A DNA stretch of 64,000 nt from the NCBI RefSeq assembly GCF_006517625.1, contig NZ_VHQI01000002.1, positions 1-64,000 on the forward strand, written 5' to 3'. Below, piece by piece: positions 20,776-31,259 of the stretch. A program made the translations under genes and the position numbers. The notes under the pieces were generated by a model. The model made no database searches. It was given only the letters and a program-made list of their open reading frames with translations, and was not told where the DNA came from. How positions within the stretch are numbered: the first letter of the stretch is position 1; every line of letters begins with the position of its first letter. This DNA comes from Mixta tenebrionis. Its GTDB lineage: Bacteria; Pseudomonadota; Gammaproteobacteria; Enterobacterales; Enterobacteriaceae.

Positions 20776-21260
20776 GTCGCTATCGCAGTCACGGCCGCTG
20801 GGTTATCTGGCTCTCGTTTCTTGTGGCGCTGGTGCTGCAAATTATGCCCTGGCCGGATGAGCTCTATATGTTTCGCCCCTCGTGGCTGCTGTTGATTCTG
20901 ATTTACTGGCTGCTGGCGCTGCCGCACCGGGTTAGCGTCGGCACCGGCTTCCTGATGGGGGGCGTTATGGACCTCATTTCAGGCTCGACGCTGGGCGTGC
21001 GTGCGCTGGCGCTCAGTATCATCGCCTATCTGGTGGCGTTTAAATTCCAGCTTTTCCGTAACCTGGCGTTGTGGCAACAGGCGTTAATGGTTATGGTGCT
21101 ATCTCTGGCCATGGATGTCATTGTTTTCTGGGCCGAGTTCCTGGTAATTAATATCTCGTTCCGCCCGGAAATTTTCTGGAGCAGCGTTATCGACGGTATT
21201 TTGTGGCCGTGGCTATTCTTATTGATGAGAAAAATTCGTCGTCAATTCGCAGTGCAATAA
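20772..21260 (+). CDS. mreD: rod-shape-determining protein MreD
   Basis: Integral membrane component of the elongasome, 162 residues as in E. coli, with about five to six helices. The start is TTG at 20772, overlapping the mreC stop by four bases (TTGA), with GGAGG nearby at 20761. The amino-terminal [16 protein letters not shown] corresponds to E. coli [16 protein letters not shown], which supports this unusual start codon. Confidence 0.95.
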   Translation: MSRYRSHGRWVIWLSFLVALVLQIMPWPDELYMFRPSWLLLILIYWLLALPHRVSVGTGFLMGGVMDLISGSTLGVRALALSIIAYLVAFKFQLFRNLALWQQALMVMVLSLAMDVIVFWAEFLVINISFRPEIFWSSVIDGILWPWLFLLMRKIRRQFAVQ

Positions 21261-21268
21261 GGACAACT

Positions 21269-21856
21269 ATGTTATCCCTTTATCTTGCCTCCGGTTCACC
21301 GCGTCGACGTGAACTGTTAGCGCAGCTTGGCCTGCGTTTTGAGCGTCTCCAGACCGAGGTGGAAGAGCAGCGCCGCGTCGATGAGAGCGCACTGCACTAT
21401 GTGTGTCGCCTGGCGCGGGAAAAGGCGCAGGCGGGCGTCGCGGCTGCGCCGCAGGATCTGCCGGTGCTGGGCGCGGATACCATCGTAGTGTTGAACGGCG
21501 AGGTGCTGGAAAAGCCGCGCGATGCGGCGCATGCGGCAGAGATGCTCAGGCGTCTGTCGGGCAATACGCATCAGGTGATGACGGCGGTGGCGCTGGCGGA
21601 TCGTCAACGTGAGCTGGCATGTCTGGTGCAGACGGAGGTCACTTTCCGCCTGCTGACGCCGCAGGATATCGATGATTATATCGCCAGCGGCGAACCGATG
21701 GATAAAGCGGGCGCCTATGGCATTCAGGGGCTGGGCGGCAACTTTGTCAGAAAAATTAATGGAAGCTATCACGCTGTGGTTGGCCTGCCGCTGGTGGAAA
21801 CGCACGAGCTGTTCAGCCATTTTCAATCGCTGCGTGAGGTGGGTGAGAGGTCATGA
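21269..21856 (+). CDS. yhdE: Maf-family dTTP/UTP pyrophosphatase YhdE
   Basis: Nucleotide pyrophosphatase of the Maf family, acting on dTTP, UTP and modified pyrimidine nucleotides; 195 residues. The phosphate-binding [10 protein letters not shown] motif (8-17), the GADTIV metal site (about 69) and the GKAP-like [10 protein letters not shown] segment are present. The start at 21269 lies eight bases after mreD. Its stop shares a base with the following rng start (ATGATG overlap), so it belongs to the mreBCD-yhdE-rng cluster. Confidence 0.94.
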   Translation: MLSLYLASGSPRRRELLAQLGLRFERLQTEVEEQRRVDESALHYVCRLAREKAQAGVAAAPQDLPVLGADTIVVLNGEVLEKPRDAAHAAEMLRRLSGNTHQVMTAVALADRQRELACLVQTEVTFRLLTPQDIDDYIASGEPMDKAGAYGIQGLGGNFVRKINGSYHAVVGLPLVETHELFSHFQSLREVGERS

Positions 21857-23325
21857 TGACGGCTGAGCTACTGGTAAACGTTACGCCATCCGAAACGCGC
21901 GTGGCTTATATCGACGGCGGTATCCTGCAGGAAATCCATATTGAACGCGAAGCGAAGCGCGGGATCGTCGGTAATATCTATAAAGGACGCGTGAGCCGCG
22001 TGCTGCCTGGGATGCAGGCGGCTTTTGTCGATATCGGCCTGGACAAGGCGGCGTTTTTGCACGCCTCCGATATTATGCCGCATACCGAATGCGTGGCGGG
22101 CGAAGAGCAGAAAAACTTCAGCGTCCGGGATATCGCCGAGCTGGTGCGCCAGGGGCAGGATTTGATGGTGCAGGTGGTTAAAGATCCGCTGGGCACCAAA
22201 GGCGCGCGGCTGACTACCGATATTACCCTGCCTTCACGTTACCTGGTGTTTATGCCCGGCGCCTCGCATGTTGGCGTATCGCAGCGTATTGAGAGCGAGG
22301 CGGAACGCGATCGGCTGAAGGCGGTAGTTTCCGGCTACTGCGATGAGCAGGGCGGCTTTATTATTCGTACCGCGGCGGAAGGCATCGGCGAAGAAGAGCT
22401 GGCGCAGGATGCCGCTTTTCTTAAGCGTCTGTGGACGAAAGTTATCGAGCGCAAAAAGCGCAATAAAACCCGCTGTCGCCTGTATGGCGAACTGGCGCTG
22501 GCGCAGCGCGTGCTGCGCGATTTCGCCGGCGCCGCGCTCGATCGCATTCGCGTCGATTCGCGTCTGACCTATGAGCTGCTGCTGGAGTTCACCGCCGAAT
22601 ATATTCCTGAGATGACCGCCAAGCTGGAGCACTACAGCGGCAAACAGCCGATCTTCGATCTCTACGACGTAGAGAATGAGATCCAGCGTTCGCTCGATCG
22701 CAAGGTGGAGCTGAAGTCGGGCGGTTATTTGATTATCGATCAGACGGAAGCGATGACCACTATCGATATCAATACCGGCGCCTTTGTCGGCCATCGCAAT
22801 CTTGATGAAACTATCTTCAATACCAATATCGAAGCGACGCAGGCGATTGCCCGCCAGCTGCGGCTGCGCAATCTCGGCGGCATTATCATTATCGACTTTA
22901 TCGATATGAATAATGAGGAGCACCGTCGCCGCGTGCTGCATTCGCTGGACAGCGCGCTGAGTAAAGACCGGGTGAAAACCAGCATCAACGGCTTTTCCGC
23001 GCTGGGGCTGGTGGAGATGACGCGCAAGCGCACCCGTGAAAGCATTGAGCACGTCCTGTGCCAGGATTGCCCGGTTTGTAAAGGGCGCGGCACGCTGAAA
23101 ACCGTCGAAACCGTCTGCTACGAAATTATGCGTGAAATTGTACGCGTCCATCACGCCTATGATACCGATCGTTTTCTGGTCTACGTATCGCCGACCGTGG
23201 GCGAAGCGCTGAAAAGCGATGAGTCGCACGCGCTGGCCGAGGTTGAGCTGTTCGTCGGCAAACAGGTCAAAGTTCAGGTTGAACCACTTTATACCCAGGA
23301 GCAGTTCGACGTCGTGATGATGTAA
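21856..23325 (+). CDS. rng: ribonuclease G
   Basis: RNase E/G-family endoribonuclease that matures the 5' end of 16S rRNA and decays some mRNAs, 489 residues. An S1 domain interrupts the RNase H-like N-terminus (about 39-128). The catalytic Asp pair lies in the TTIDINTGAFVG and IIIIDFIDM blocks, and the zinc-link CPVCKGRG is near residue 405. I prefer the second of two adjacent ATGs (21856), which is spaced five bases from GAGAGG and gives the E. coli length. Confidence 0.96.
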   Translation: MTAELLVNVTPSETRVAYIDGGILQEIHIEREAKRGIVGNIYKGRVSRVLPGMQAAFVDIGLDKAAFLHASDIMPHTECVAGEEQKNFSVRDIAELVRQGQDLMVQVVKDPLGTKGARLTTDITLPSRYLVFMPGASHVGVSQRIESEAERDRLKAVVSGYCDEQGGFIIRTAAEGIGEEELAQDAAFLKRLWTKVIERKKRNKTRCRLYGELALAQRVLRDFAGAALDRIRVDSRLTYELLLEFTAEYIPEMTAKLEHYSGKQPIFDLYDVENEIQRSLDRKVELKSGGYLIIDQTEAMTTIDINTGAFVGHRNLDETIFNTNIEATQAIARQLRLRNLGGIIIIDFIDMNNEEHRRRVLHSLDSALSKDRVKTSINGFSALGLVEMTRKRTRESIEHVLCQDCPVCKGRGTLKTVETVCYEIMREIVRVHHAYDTDRFLVYVSPTVGEALKSDESHALAEVELFVGKQVKVQVEPLYTQEQFDVVMM

Positions 23326-23506
23326 AATCTGGTTAATATTTTGGCCGGATTTTGCGGTTTTCTCTCCCGCCAGGCGCTAAAAATGCGCGTCTGTTTCAGG
23401 TAAACTGTAGTGACCTGCTTCTCCCTGACGGCGGCGGCTATCGCATCTTCGGGAAGATAAGCCAGCTTATTTAACCGTTCAGTTTGCGCAAGACAAGGAG
23501 AGGTGT

Positions 23507-26500
23507 GTGAGGCAACTGCCCAGGATCCTGTTACTTACAGGCGCAGCGTTGATCGTTATCGTTGCGCTACTGGTCAGCGGCCTGCGGTTGTTGATGCCGC
23601 AGATCGATCGCCACCGCGATAAAGTGCTGGACGTGGTTTCTTCCGCTACCGGCCTGCCGGTTAAAGCCGCCATGCTGCAGGGGCGCTGGGAGAATTTCGG
23701 CCCGACGCTGGATGCGCATCAGCTGGCGGTCACGCTTCCCGATGGCGGTTCGCTTAATATCGATCGCGTTACGCTGGCGCTGGATATCTGGCAGTCGCTG
23801 CTGCACCTGCGCTGGCAGTTTCGTGAACTTACCTTCTGGCAGCTCGATCTCGACAGCCGTTCCCCGTTAATCAGCAACGATAACCAACACACCCTGAAAG
23901 CGGGACAGATCAGCGATCTCTTCCTGCGCCAGTTCGATCACTTTGATTTACGCGACAGCCGCATTCGTTTTCAGACGCCTTCCGGCCAGCGTGCCGAGCT
24001 GGCGATTCCTCGCCTGAGCTGGCTGAATGAAAAAGCGCGGCATCGGGCCGAGGGCGAAGTCAGCCTTTCCAGCTTTACCGGACAGCACGGCGTGGTGCAG
24101 GTGCGGCTCGATCTACGCGATGAAAACGGGTTGCTGAACAGCGGGCGCGTCTGGATGCAGGCGGACGACGTCGACGTTAAGCCCTGGCTGGGGCAGTGGA
24201 TGCGCGATAACACCACGCTGCAACGCGCGCGTTTCAGCCTTGCGGCCTGGCTCAGCCTGAAAGAGGGCGAAATTTACGATGGCGATGTCTGGCTGAAACA
24301 GGGCGGCGCCCACTGGCAGGGCGATAAGCAGCCGCACCGGCTCGAGGTGGACAACCTGACGCTGCACCTGGCGCGCTGGCGCGGCGGCTGGACCCTTACC
24401 ATGCCGCAAAACAGCCTGCGCACCGACGGCGAGGCGTGGCCAAAGGGGCATTTCGCGCTGGCATGGCTGCCGCAGCGTGGAGATGCGCCTGGGCCGCAGG
24501 AAGAAGAAGAACTGCGCGTACGCGCAACGGGGCTGAACCTGCAACGTCTTGAGCCGCTGATCCCGCTCTTTTCCCGTCTGTCGCCGCAGCTGCTGGAAAA
24601 CTGGCGCGCCCTGCAGCCGCAGGGGATGGTTGATAGCCTGGCGCTGGATGTGCCGCTGCGCCAGCCGGAGCAGAGCCGCTTCCAGGCGCGCTGGCGCGAT
24701 ATGAACTGGCAGCACTGGCATTTGTTGCCGGGCGCGCAGCACGTTGCCGGGCGATTAAGCGGCAGTCTGCCCGACGGGCGCCTTGAGTTCAGCGTCAGGG
24801 ACGCGGTAATGCCTTACGGCACCATGTTCCGCGCGCCGCTGGAGGTAAAGCAGGCCACCGGCACGCTGAGCTGGCAGCGCAGCGCAAACGCGCTGGCGCT
24901 GCAGGGCCGGCAGCTTGATCTGCAGGCGCGTTCGCTGTGGGCGAAAGGCGATTTCAGCTACCGTCAGGCGGCAGGCCAGCCGCCGCAGCTCGATATCCTG
25001 GCGGGCATTAATGTCACCCACGCCGGAGACGCCTGGCGCTACTTCCCGGAGCCGCTGATGGGCACCGGCCTGACCAACTACCTGAGCGGCGCGATTAAAG
25101 GCGGCGAGGTTAACAACGCCACGCTGCTGTTTGCCGGTAACCCCAAACTTTTCCCCTTCCGCCACAATGACGGCATGTTTGAAGTCTGGGTGCCGCTGCG
25201 TAATGCCAGTTACGCCTTCCAGCCCGGCTGGCCCGCTATCGACAAGCTCGATATCGATCTCGATTTTGTTAATGACGGTCTGTGGATGAAGGCGCAGCAG
25301 GCGATGCTGGGCAACGTGCAGGCGAATAACGTCAGCGCCATTATACCGGACTACCTGAAACAGCAGCTGATCGTTAATGGCGACCTGCGCGGCGAGGCGG
25401 CGGATATTCGCGACTATTTCCAGCAGACGCCGCTGCAGCCCTCATTAGGCGCCGCGCTTGATGAGCTGCAGCTGAGCGGGCAGACCGGCGGGCACCTGAA
25501 GCTGGCTATTCCGCTGAACGGCAAGCTGGTGCATGCCGCCGGCGACGTGCAGCTGAATAATAACTCTTTGTTTGTCGCGCCGCTGGGGACGCATCTCACC
25601 GGGCTGAGCGGCAGCTTTAGCTACGATAACGGCAACTTACGCAGCGATACGCTGCGGGCCAACTGGTTCGGCCAGCCGGTAAAGGTTAACTTCCATACCC
25701 AGGAGCAGCCGGAGGCGTACCGTATCGGCGTTAACCTGGCGGCAGAGTGGCAGGTTAATCAGCTTACGCCTGTGCCAGCCGCCGTCAGCCGGCAGCTAAG
25801 CGGCACGCTGCCGTGGCAGGGCGAGGTGGCGATAACGCTGCCGCATAGCGGCGGCGGCGCCAGTTATAAAATCGATCTGGCGGGCGATTTGAAAGATGTA
25901 AGCAGTCACTTACCCGCTCCGCTGACGAAAGCGAGCGGCGAAGCGCTACCGCTAAAGGTGACCGCCGCAGGCGATCTGCATCACTTCGATTTACAGGGAG
26001 TGCTGGCAAATCAGCAGCGTTTTAACAGCCGCTGGCTGCTGGGGAAACAGCTGCGCCTCGATCGCGGCGTCTGGCGTAATGATGCAGAGGCCACGCCCGC
26101 GCTGCCTGAAACGCGCGGAATGCTTTTGCAGCTGCCGCCGCTGGATGGCGATAGCTGGGTAAAGCTGCTAATGGCCGGCAGTGCCTCTTCGGGCGCGGGG
26201 CATAAGTCCGCCGCGCCGGCGGGCGCCGCCTTTAAACAAAACATGCTGCCGGGCGATATTACCCTGAGCACGTCCTCGCTGCAGCTCGCGGGCCAGCAGT
26301 GGCGCGACGCGCAGATAACGCTGCGTCAGCTGACGGCCGGGGCCATGCAGGCGGAGGCCGAAGGGCGTGAAATTAGCGCCAGGTTGGATATCCCCGCCGG
26401 CGGCCCCTGGCAAGCGCATCTTAAGCGGCTCTATTACAATCCGCAGTGGCAGAGTAACGGCGGGGATTCTTCCGGTGCCGCTGCGCAGCAAAATAAGGCG

Positions 26501-27361
26501 CAGCCGGACAGCGGGGCGATAAATTTTGCCGGCTGGCCTGCTTTGCAGCTTAGCTGCGATGAGTGCTGGCTGCGGGGGCAGAAGTTCGGGCGCATTAGCG
26601 GCGATCTGACGCCGCGGGAAGATACGTTAGTACTCACTAATGGCTTAGTGGATACCGGCAGCGCCCGCCTGCGTATCGACGGCGAGTGGGTTAACCGCGC
26701 AGGCGAGCAGCGCACCTCGCTTAAGGGGAAGCTGAGCGGTAAAAACATTAACGACGCCACCAACTGGTTCGGCGTTAGCACGCCGATGCGCAACGCCTCT
26801 TTTAATATTGATTACGACCTGCACTGGCGCGACGCGCCCTGGCAGCCGGCGGAATCTTCGCTGAGCGGGGTACTGAAAACCCACCTCGGCAAGGGGCAGA
26901 TTGCCGACGTCAGCAGCGGGCGCGCCGGTCAGCTGCTGCGTCTGGTCAGCTTTGATGCGCTGCTGCGTAAGCTGCGTTTTGATTTCAGCGACACCTTCAG
27001 CGAAGGCTTCTGGTTTGACTCCATCAACGGCACGGCGTGGATTAAAGAGGGCGTGATACGCACCGATAATCTGTTGGTGGATGGACTGGAGGCGGATATC
27101 GCCATGCAGGGTAAGATCGATCTGGTGCAGCGGCGTATCGATATGGAAGCGGTAGTGGCGCCTGAAATCTCCGCTTCGGTGGGCGTCGCCACCGCGTTTG
27201 TGATTAACCCGGTGGTGGGCGCGGCGGTTTTTGCCGCCAGCAAGGTGCTGGGGCCGCTGTGGAATAAGATCTCTTTACTGCGCTATCACATCAGCGGCCC
27301 GCTGGATAAGCCGGAAATCAATGAAGTATTGCGTAAGCCGCGCGAAAAGAGCGCGAAGTGA
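23507..27361 (+). CDS. yhdP: AsmA-like phospholipid transport protein YhdP
   Basis: Giant inner-membrane-anchored periplasmic protein, 1284 residues (E. coli about 1266). It bridges toward the outer membrane and moves phospholipids together with TamB and YdbH. One N-terminal membrane helix (about 7-25) is followed by a DUF3971 repeating beta-groove region and a C-terminal AsmA-like domain (about 1050-1260). The start is GTG at 23507 in AGGAGAGGTGTGTG. It stands alone with a 181-bp leader and 63 bp before tldD. Confidence 0.95.
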   Translation: MRQLPRILLLTGAALIVIVALLVSGLRLLMPQIDRHRDKVLDVVSSATGLPVKAAMLQGRWENFGPTLDAHQLAVTLPDGGSLNIDRVTLALDIWQSLLHLRWQFRELTFWQLDLDSRSPLISNDNQHTLKAGQISDLFLRQFDHFDLRDSRIRFQTPSGQRAELAIPRLSWLNEKARHRAEGEVSLSSFTGQHGVVQVRLDLRDENGLLNSGRVWMQADDVDVKPWLGQWMRDNTTLQRARFSLAAWLSLKEGEIYDGDVWLKQGGAHWQGDKQPHRLEVDNLTLHLARWRGGWTLTMPQNSLRTDGEAWPKGHFALAWLPQRGDAPGPQEEEELRVRATGLNLQRLEPLIPLFSRLSPQLLENWRALQPQGMVDSLALDVPLRQPEQSRFQARWRDMNWQHWHLLPGAQHVAGRLSGSLPDGRLEFSVRDAVMPYGTMFRAPLEVKQATGTLSWQRSANALALQGRQLDLQARSLWAKGDFSYRQAAGQPPQLDILAGINVTHAGDAWRYFPEPLMGTGLTNYLSGAIKGGEVNNATLLFAGNPKLFPFRHNDGMFEVWVPLRNASYAFQPGWPAIDKLDIDLDFVNDGLWMKAQQAMLGNVQANNVSAIIPDYLKQQLIVNGDLRGEAADIRDYFQQTPLQPSLGAALDELQLSGQTGGHLKLAIPLNGKLVHAAGDVQLNNNSLFVAPLGTHLTGLSGSFSYDNGNLRSDTLRANWFGQPVKVNFHTQEQPEAYRIGVNLAAEWQVNQLTPVPAAVSRQLSGTLPWQGEVAITLPHSGGGASYKIDLAGDLKDVSSHLPAPLTKASGEALPLKVTAAGDLHHFDLQGVLANQQRFNSRWLLGKQLRLDRGVWRNDAEATPALPETRGMLLQLPPLDGDSWVKLLMAGSASSGAGHKSAAPAGAAFKQNMLPGDITLSTSSLQLAGQQWRDAQITLRQLTAGAMQAEAEGREISARLDIPAGGPWQAHLKRLYYNPQWQSNGGDSSGAAAQQNKAQPDSGAINFAGWPALQLSCDECWLRGQKFGRISGDLTPREDTLVLTNGLVDTGSARLRIDGEWVNRAGEQRTSLKGKLSGKNINDATNWFGVSTPMRNASFNIDYDLHWRDAPWQPAESSLSGVLKTHLGKGQIADVSSGRAGQLLRLVSFDALLRKLRFDFSDTFSEGFWFDSINGTAWIKEGVIRTDNLLVDGLEADIAMQGKIDLVQRRIDMEAVVAPEISASVGVATAFVINPVVGAAVFAASKVLGPLWNKISLLRYHISGPLDKPEINEVLRKPREKSAK

Positions 27362-27424
27362 ATTTGACGCCGCAGGGGAATTACCGCAGGCTATAGCATA
27401 ACGTCACATAACGAGTGAGAAACG

Positions 27425-28870
27425 ATGACTCTGAATCTGGTAAGTGAGCAATTGCTAACTGCGAACAACATCAATCAGCAGGATCTGTTCACCCTGCTTG
27501 GGCAGCTTTCAGAACGTCGTCTGGATTATGCCGATCTCTATTTTCAATCCAGCTACCACGAATCCTGGGTGCTGGAAGACCGCATCATAAAAGATGGCTC
27601 CTGGAATATCGATCAGGGCGTCGGCGTGCGGGCCGTTAGCGGCGAGAAAACCGGCTTCGCCTATGCGGACCAGATTACGCTGACCGCCCTGCAGCAGAGC
27701 GCGCAGGCGGCGCGCAGCATCGTACGCGAGCAGGGCAACGGTCAGGCGCGGGCGCTGGCGGCAGTCAACCAGCGCGCGCTCTATTCTGCCCAGGATCCGC
27801 TGCAAAGCCTGTCGCGCGAAGAAAAAATCGCCCTGCTGCATCGCGTCGATAGCGCGGCGCGGGCGGCGGACAAACGCGTGCAGGAGGTCAGCGCCAGCCT
27901 CTCCGGCGTGTATGAGCTGGTGCTGGTGGCGGCCACCGACGGAACGCTGGCGGCGGACGTGCGTCCGCTGGTGCGCCTGTCGGTCAGCGTACAGGTAGAA
28001 GAGGACGGCAAGCGCGAACGCGGCTCCAGCGGCGGCGGCGGGCGTACCGGCTACGATTTCTTCCTCGCTGATGAAGCGGGTGAAGTGCGTGCGGAGCGCT
28101 GGGCGCGCGAAGCGGTGCGTATGGCGCTGGTTAATCTCTCCGCCGTCGCCGCGCCGGCGGGATCGATCCCGGTGGTGCTGGGCGCCGGCTGGCCCGGCGT
28201 GCTGCTGCATGAGGCGGTAGGCCACGGCCTGGAAGGCGATTTCAACCGTCGCGGCACCTCGGTATTCAGCGGTCAGATGGGCAAGCTGGTCGCCTCCGAG
28301 CTTTGTACGGTGGTGGACGATGGCACGCTAAGCGGCCTGCGCGGTTCGTTAGCCATTGATGATGAAGGCGTGCCCGGCCAGTACAACGTGCTGATCGAAA
28401 ACGGCGTGCTGAAAGGCTATATGCAGGACAAGCTTAATGCGCGTCTGATGGGCGTTAAGCCCACCGGCAACGGGCGGCGTGAATCCTATGCGCATCTGCC
28501 AATGCCGCGTATGACCAATACCTATATGCTCGGCGGACAGTCCACGCCGCAGGAAATTATTGAAAGCGTCGAGTATGGTCTCTATGCGCCTAACTTTGGC
28601 GGCGGCCAGGTGGATATCACCTCCGGAAAATTTGTTTTCTCTACTTCCGAAGCCTATCTGATCGAGAAAGGCAAGGTGACCCGTCCGGTGAAAGGCGCGA
28701 CGCTGATCGGTTCCGGTATTGAAGCGATGCAGCAGATCTCTATGGTCGGCAACGATCTGGCGCTGGATAAAGGCGTGGGCGTTTGCGGTAAAGAGGGGCA
28801 AAGCCTGCCGGTAGGCGTCGGCCAGCCGACGCTGAAGCTGGATTGCCTGACCGTAGGCGGCACCGCCTGA
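27425..28870 (+). CDS. tldD: metalloprotease subunit TldD
   Basis: Zinc protease of the TldD/TldE heterodimer that trims unfolded peptides, cleaving microcin B17 leader and the CcdA antitoxin in E. coli; 481 residues. The HExxxH metal motif is seen as His262-Glu-Ala-Val-Gly-His267 ([13 protein letters not shown]). The beta-rich C-terminal half carries [20 protein letters not shown]. Its partner tldE/pmbA is not in this window, which is normal. It is convergent with aaeR. Confidence 0.96.
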   Translation: MTLNLVSEQLLTANNINQQDLFTLLGQLSERRLDYADLYFQSSYHESWVLEDRIIKDGSWNIDQGVGVRAVSGEKTGFAYADQITLTALQQSAQAARSIVREQGNGQARALAAVNQRALYSAQDPLQSLSREEKIALLHRVDSAARAADKRVQEVSASLSGVYELVLVAATDGTLAADVRPLVRLSVSVQVEEDGKRERGSSGGGGRTGYDFFLADEAGEVRAERWAREAVRMALVNLSAVAAPAGSIPVVLGAGWPGVLLHEAVGHGLEGDFNRRGTSVFSGQMGKLVASELCTVVDDGTLSGLRGSLAIDDEGVPGQYNVLIENGVLKGYMQDKLNARLMGVKPTGNGRRESYAHLPMPRMTNTYMLGGQSTPQEIIESVEYGLYAPNFGGGQVDITSGKFVFSTSEAYLIEKGKVTRPVKGATLIGSGIEAMQQISMVGNDLALDKGVGVCGKEGQSLPVGVGQPTLKLDCLTVGGTA

Positions 28871-28905
28871 GAAAACGCTCCCTGACGATGACGGCGCTCA
28901 GGGGG

Positions 28906-29832
28906 CTAGCCCTGGCCGCCGTTGCGGTGCTCCTGATAGATCTGCGCTACCTTTTTGAACCAGCCGCTGAGATAATCGATACAGACCTGTACCTTTAGCG
29001 GTAATTTATCCTTTTGCGTATAGAGCGCGTAAACCGGCCGCGGATCGGACTGATAGCGGCTGAACAGAATCTCCACCTCGCCCGCCTTAATCTCATCAAT
29101 TATCCACATCAGCGGTACATAGGCGATGCCGCAGCCCGCCTTCAGCCAGCGGATCAGGGTTTGCGAATCGTTGGTGACAAAGCGCCCCTGCGGTGAAAGA
29201 TGGGTGCTGATGCCTTCCGGCGCGATAAGCTCAAAATTACTGTCCGGGCGCACGCTATATTCCAGCCATGAGAAATTGGCGATATCGGACGGTTTCTCCG
29301 GCGTGCCGTGCTGCTCAAGGTAGCGCTTCGCGGCGCAGACCACCATCGGCATCGAGCCCAGCCGCCGCGAGAAGAGGCTGGAGTCCTGCAGCGCGCCGAC
29401 CCGTATCACCATATCCAGGCCATCCGCGATCAGATCGGGCGCGGGAATGCCGGTTACCAGATTAACCGTCAGGCCGGGATACTCCTGCAGCATTTCCGCC
29501 GTCATGGTCGCCAGTACGTTTTGCGCCATGGTGGAGGAGCTGCCGATGCGCAGGGTGCCGATGGGGGAATTATTCAGGGCGTAGAGCTGTTCATGTACCT
29601 GCTGCGCTTCAGAGAGCATGCGGCGGCAGCCCTGATAGTAAATGCGCCCCGCTTCGGTCAGCCCAAGGCTGCGGGTGCTGCGATTCAGTAGCTTTACCTG
29701 CAGCTCACCTTCCAGTTTGGCTACAATCTGGCTGATGGAGGAGACGCTCATCTGTAGCTGCCGCGCAGCGGCGGTAAACGAGCCTAATTCAACCACTTTG
29801 GCAAAAACCGACATGCCTTTTAGACGTTCCAT
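28906..29832 (-). CDS. aaeR: LysR-type regulator AaeR
   Basis: Transcriptional regulator of the divergent aaeXAB efflux operon, 308 residues. A winged helix-turn-helix (about 1-60: FTAAARQLQMSVSSISQIVAKLE) is followed by a LysR substrate-binding domain (about 90-295) that senses aromatic carboxylates such as p-hydroxybenzoate in E. coli. The intergenic region of 271 bp holds a CRP-like site 19 bases upstream of its ATG. QseA has been used as another name for this family. Confidence 0.93.
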   Translation of the reverse strand: MERLKGMSVFAKVVELGSFTAAARQLQMSVSSISQIVAKLEGELQVKLLNRSTRSLGLTEAGRIYYQGCRRMLSEAQQVHEQLYALNNSPIGTLRIGSSSTMAQNVLATMTAEMLQEYPGLTVNLVTGIPAPDLIADGLDMVIRVGALQDSSLFSRRLGSMPMVVCAAKRYLEQHGTPEKPSDIANFSWLEYSVRPDSNFELIAPEGISTHLSPQGRFVTNDSQTLIRWLKAGCGIAYVPLMWIIDEIKAGEVEILFSRYQSDPRPVYALYTQKDKLPLKVQVCIDYLSGWFKKVAQIYQEHRNGGQG

Positions 29833-29850
29833 TATTCACTCTGGCTTAAA

Positions 29851-29866
29851 AGTGATTTAGATCACA
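29851..29866. promoter_or_regulatory. CRP-like site between aaeR and aaeX
   Basis: AGTGATTTAGATCACA matches the CRP dyad TGTGA-N6-TCACA with a single mismatch at the first base. It is near the aaeR start (19 bases upstream) and about 240 bases from aaeX, so aaeR itself is the more likely target. Confidence 0.6.
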
Positions 29867-30103
29867 TTATGTAGATAAGCTGACTTCAGGCGCGTTACAC
29901 TATGACGCCGGGTTGCCCTCTGGTTACTCACCTTCCGGGTCAGGATATGTCATACACGCTATGCTTAAGGTTTTGATATTCGTCTGACAGTGTACCTGTC
30001 GTCCGACCATCATCAACCCGTAATGTTAAAGGGCCTGTATCAGCAGGCTGGCCTGGCGTTGGCATAACGGAATAGCCCGGTTGCGTATCAACAAGGATAA
30101 AAA

Positions 30104-30307
30104 ATGAGTGTGTTACCGGTTATTGTCGTGTTTGGGCTGTCGTTCCCGCCGATATTTTTTGAAATCATCGTTTCGCTACTGCTGTTCTGGCTGGTGCGTC
30201 GTCTGCTGCTGCCGGTCGGCCTGTATGATTTTGTCTGGCATCCGGCGCTGTTTAATACCGCCCTCTACTGTTGCCTGTTCTATCTGGTATCCCGACTGTT
30301 CGTCTGA
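30104..30307 (+). CDS. aaeX: small membrane protein AaeX
   Basis: A 67-residue inner-membrane protein (DUF1656) with two hydrophobic helices, encoded first in the aaeXAB operon. Its own function is unknown; it always accompanies AaeA/AaeB. AAGGA precedes the ATG at 30104, and aaeA begins eight bases after its stop codon. Confidence 0.94.
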   Translation: MSVLPVIVVFGLSFPPIFFEIIVSLLLFWLVRRLLLPVGLYDFVWHPALFNTALYCCLFYLVSRLFV

Positions 30308-30315
30308 GGTTATAA

Positions 30316-31248
30316 GTGAAAGCTCTAATAAGAAAAATTGCGCGCTATGCCATTACCCTGATTCTGGTGGTAATAGCCGTTATCGTCGTGTTTCGCGCCT
30401 GGGCTTTTTATACTGAATCGCCCTGGACCCGCGATGCTAAATTCGCTGCGGACGTGGTAGCGATCGCGCCCGATGTCACAGGTCTGGTGACCGACGTGCG
30501 CGTGCGCGATAACCAGCACGTTAACAAGGGCGAAGTGCTCTTCACTATCGATCGGCCGCGCTTTCAAAAAGCGCTGGAAGAGGCGGAAGCGGACGTTCAG
30601 TACTATCAGACGGTGGTGGCTGAAAAGCGGCGCGAGGCGGCGCGGCGCAACAAGCTGGGGGCGATCGCCATGTCGCGTGAGGCGATCGAGCAGGCGAATA
30701 ACGATCTGCAAACCACCGAGCATCAGCTGGCGAAGGCGCAGGCCTCCCGCGATCTGGCGAAACTGGATCTTGAACGTACCGAGATCCGCGCGCCTGCGGA
30801 TGGCTGGGTTACTAACCTGAACGTCTTTAGCGGCGAATTTATTAACCGTGGTACTACCGCGGTCGCGCTGGTGAAACAGAATTCTTACTACATTGTGGCC
30901 TATATGGAAGAGACCAAGCTGGAGGGCATCCGTCCCGGCTATCGCGCGGAGATTACGCCGCTGGGCAGCGAGCGCGTGCTGCGCGGTACGGTCGATTCCA
31001 TCGCCGCGGGCGTCACTAACAGCAGCAGCAGCGTGGACAGCAAAGGCATGGCGACCATCGATTCCAACCTGGAGTGGGTGCGCCTGGCGCAGCGCGTGCC
31101 GGTTAAAATTCGCCTCGATCGCCAACAGGGCAATCTCTATCCCGCCGGTACGACCGCCACGGTGGTGGTCACCGGCGAGAAAGATCGCCAGCAGGCGCCG
31201 CGATCGCCGCTTTCCCGGCTGCTGCAGCGTCTGCGTGAGTTCGGCTAG
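30316..31248 (+). CDS. aaeA: aromatic carboxylate efflux periplasmic adaptor AaeA
   Basis: HlyD-type membrane-fusion protein, 310 residues (same as E. coli). One N-terminal helix (about 10-30) is followed by a biotinyl-lipoyl-like half-domain ([19 protein letters not shown]), a coiled-coil hairpin (about 85-150) and a beta-barrel domain. It connects the AaeB carrier to an outer-membrane channel for export of hydroxylated aromatic acids. The start is GTG at 30316 after GAGG. Confidence 0.95.
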   Translation: MKALIRKIARYAITLILVVIAVIVVFRAWAFYTESPWTRDAKFAADVVAIAPDVTGLVTDVRVRDNQHVNKGEVLFTIDRPRFQKALEEAEADVQYYQTVVAEKRREAARRNKLGAIAMSREAIEQANNDLQTTEHQLAKAQASRDLAKLDLERTEIRAPADGWVTNLNVFSGEFINRGTTAVALVKQNSYYIVAYMEETKLEGIRPGYRAEITPLGSERVLRGTVDSIAAGVTNSSSSVDSKGMATIDSNLEWVRLAQRVPVKIRLDRQQGNLYPAGTTATVVVTGEKDRQQAPRSPLSRLLQRLREFG

Positions 31249-31259
31249 GCGAGGGCGTG

